Assembly: GCA_045567335.1 (NCBI GenBank)
Contig: JBJLCZ010000001.1
Coordinates: forward strand, 62,001 to 126,000
Reading direction: 5' to 3'
From: Pelagilacustribacter sp045567335
Lineage (GTDB): Bacteria; Pseudomonadota; Alphaproteobacteria; Pelagibacterales; Pelagibacteraceae
Length of the DNA stretch: 64,000 nucleotides
Part shown: positions 63,089 to 64,000 of the stretch, piece after piece
How the letters are laid out: each line of letters opens with the position of its first letter
How positions within the stretch are numbered: the stretch's first letter is position 1
Notes under the pieces: model-generated
Seen by the model: the letters and a program-made list of their open reading frames with translations, nothing else
The model's database searches: none
What the model was told of the DNA's origin: nothing
Translations under genes and position numbers: made by a program

Positions 63089-64000
63089 TATTTTAAGAAG
63101 GTAATAGTAACAACAACTCCGCTACCTTTTTCATTATTTGAAATTAATAAGTCTGCAGAATGCTCATTTAAAATTTTATTTACTATCGGCAGTCCAAGAC
63201 CTGTGCCAGTTTTTTTTGTAGTAAAATATGGCGTCATTATTTTTTGTGTATCAACAATACCGTTACCATTATCAATTATTCTGACAAGTATATATTCTTT
63301 ATTTTCCTCGATTTCTATATCAATTTTTCCTTTAAAATCAGGACTTTTTTCCTTTTTTTCATTAATTGATTCTTCTGCATTCTTGATTAAATTGATAAAG
63401 ACTCTATATAATTGTTCATCATCACCATTTAAAACAAATTTTGTATTTAAGTTAAAACTTAAAATATTTCTGCTAGATAGTTTTGTAAAATTAACAGCTC
63501 TACCAATAGTTTCTGTTATATTTATCTTTCTTAAAATTGGGCTAGGCATTCTTGCAAAACTTGAAAATTCATTTGTAAGAGTTTCTATGTCTTTTATTTG
63601 TCTGTTAATTGTTTCTAAATAATTTTTAAAATCTTCTCCTCCATGAATAATTTTTGAAGAATATTTTTCTCTAAGTCTATCAATTGATAGCTGAATAGGC
63701 GTTAGTGGATTTTTAATTTCATGTGCTAATTTTCTTGCCACTGATTCCCAAGCAGAATATCTTTCTTGGATCATTAATCTATCTTGTTGTTTTTTTAATC
63801 TATCTATCATGCTATTAAAGTTTTTATTTAACGCTTTAAATTCTTCATCTGAGTCAATCTCAGGAACTTTAGAATTTAATTCACCTTTACTTATATTTTC
63901 AGATGCATTAATTAAATTTATTATAGGTTTAGTTAATCTAGTGGCGAAAGTAATTGCTATAATCGTAGATAAAAATAAAAGAAGAGTAACAACAATAATA
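63088..64000 (-). CDS. ntrY: Sensor histidine kinase NtrY, C-terminal part
   Basis: The frame is open to the window end, so the N terminus is missing. The visible part has the end of a membrane span, a HAMP linker (ATRLTKPIINLINA), the dimerisation and phosphoacceptor His in ARKLAHEIKNPLTPIQLS, then kinase boxes NLIKNAEESI (N), DNGNGI (G1) and GTGLGLPIV (G2). It should phosphorylate NtrX. An internal ATG at 63810 is inside the HAMP-DHp junction and is not a likely start. Confidence 0.93.
   Translation of the reverse strand, partial: IIVVTLLLFLSTIIAITFATRLTKPIINLINASENISKGELNSKVPEIDSDEEFKALNKNFNSMIDRLKKQQDRLMIQERYSAWESVARKLAHEIKNPLTPIQLSIDRLREKYSSKIIHGGEDFKNYLETINRQIKDIETLTNEFSSFARMPSPILRKINITETIGRAVNFTKLSSRNILSFNLNTKFVLNGDDEQLYRVFINLIKNAEESINEKKEKSPDFKGKIDIEIEENKEYILVRIIDNGNGIVDTQKIMTPYFTTKKTGTGLGLPIVNKILNEHSADLLISNNEKGSGVVVTITFLK

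Overview
The window looks like a chromosome segment of a SAR11-clade alphaproteobacterium (Candidatus Pelagibacter or a close relative). It is very AT-rich and almost fully coding. Genes overlap by 1-14 bp or sit a few bases apart, and most intergenic gaps are under 100 bp. Many single-gene families match alphaproteobacterial gene orders: mltB-tRNA-sdhE-recG, ssb-gyrA-coaD-ppi-tgt, argS-nagZ-scpAB-tatABC-serS-yajC-secDF, and ntrYX-trkAH. No insertion sequence, prophage, CRISPR array or rRNA operon was seen.

Region 1-31 kb is housekeeping. It holds cell-wall enzymes (an RlpA-like fragment and mltB), sdhE divergent from recG, a DUF502 membrane protein and an M48 protease. Then come tgt, a cyclophilin, coaD, gyrA and ssb, with uvrA divergent from ssb. 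A long minus-strand block follows: secF, secD, yajC, serS, tatC, tatB, tatA, scpB, scpA, nagZ, a small membrane protein, argS and dgt. Next are erpA-xthA on the plus strand, then manC, ilvD and valS on the minus strand. manC and ilvD are each broken into several frames by a local cluster of homopolymer length changes. These look much more like sequence errors than true decay.

Region 31-49 kb carries tRNA-Cys, tRNA-Asn, a small HTH regulator, a cysteine synthase and uptake systems. They are a general amino-acid ABC transporter (aapJQMP type), an iron(III) ABC transporter under two Fur-box-like palindromes, a betaine/proline-type binding protein and permease without an adjacent ATPase, a Zur-type regulator, and divergent znuCB/znuA sharing two Zur-like palindromes. 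galE and a hydratase-family gene lie between the iron and betaine genes.

Region 49-64 kb is one co-directional minus-strand stretch. From upstream to downstream it runs ntrY (cut by the window end), ntrX, trkA, trkH, a GpsA-like glycerol-3-phosphate dehydrogenase and glpK. The full glycerol ABC transporter (binding protein, two ATPases, two permeases, a small DUF2160 protein) and gap follow. Glycerol entering through the transporter would be phosphorylated by GlpK, oxidised to DHAP by the dehydrogenase and passed to glycolysis near GAPDH.

Points most worth a second look: a Tgt that has lost its three zinc cysteines; paired glycerol-transporter ATPases whose sequence defects are complementary; a 59-residue CxxC protein inside the iron-uptake operon; the frameshift cluster in manC/ilvD; an NtrX without GAFTGA; and Tat and lipoprotein signals on unexpected proteins. 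All family assignments come from recognising motifs and gene order by eye; no search was run.
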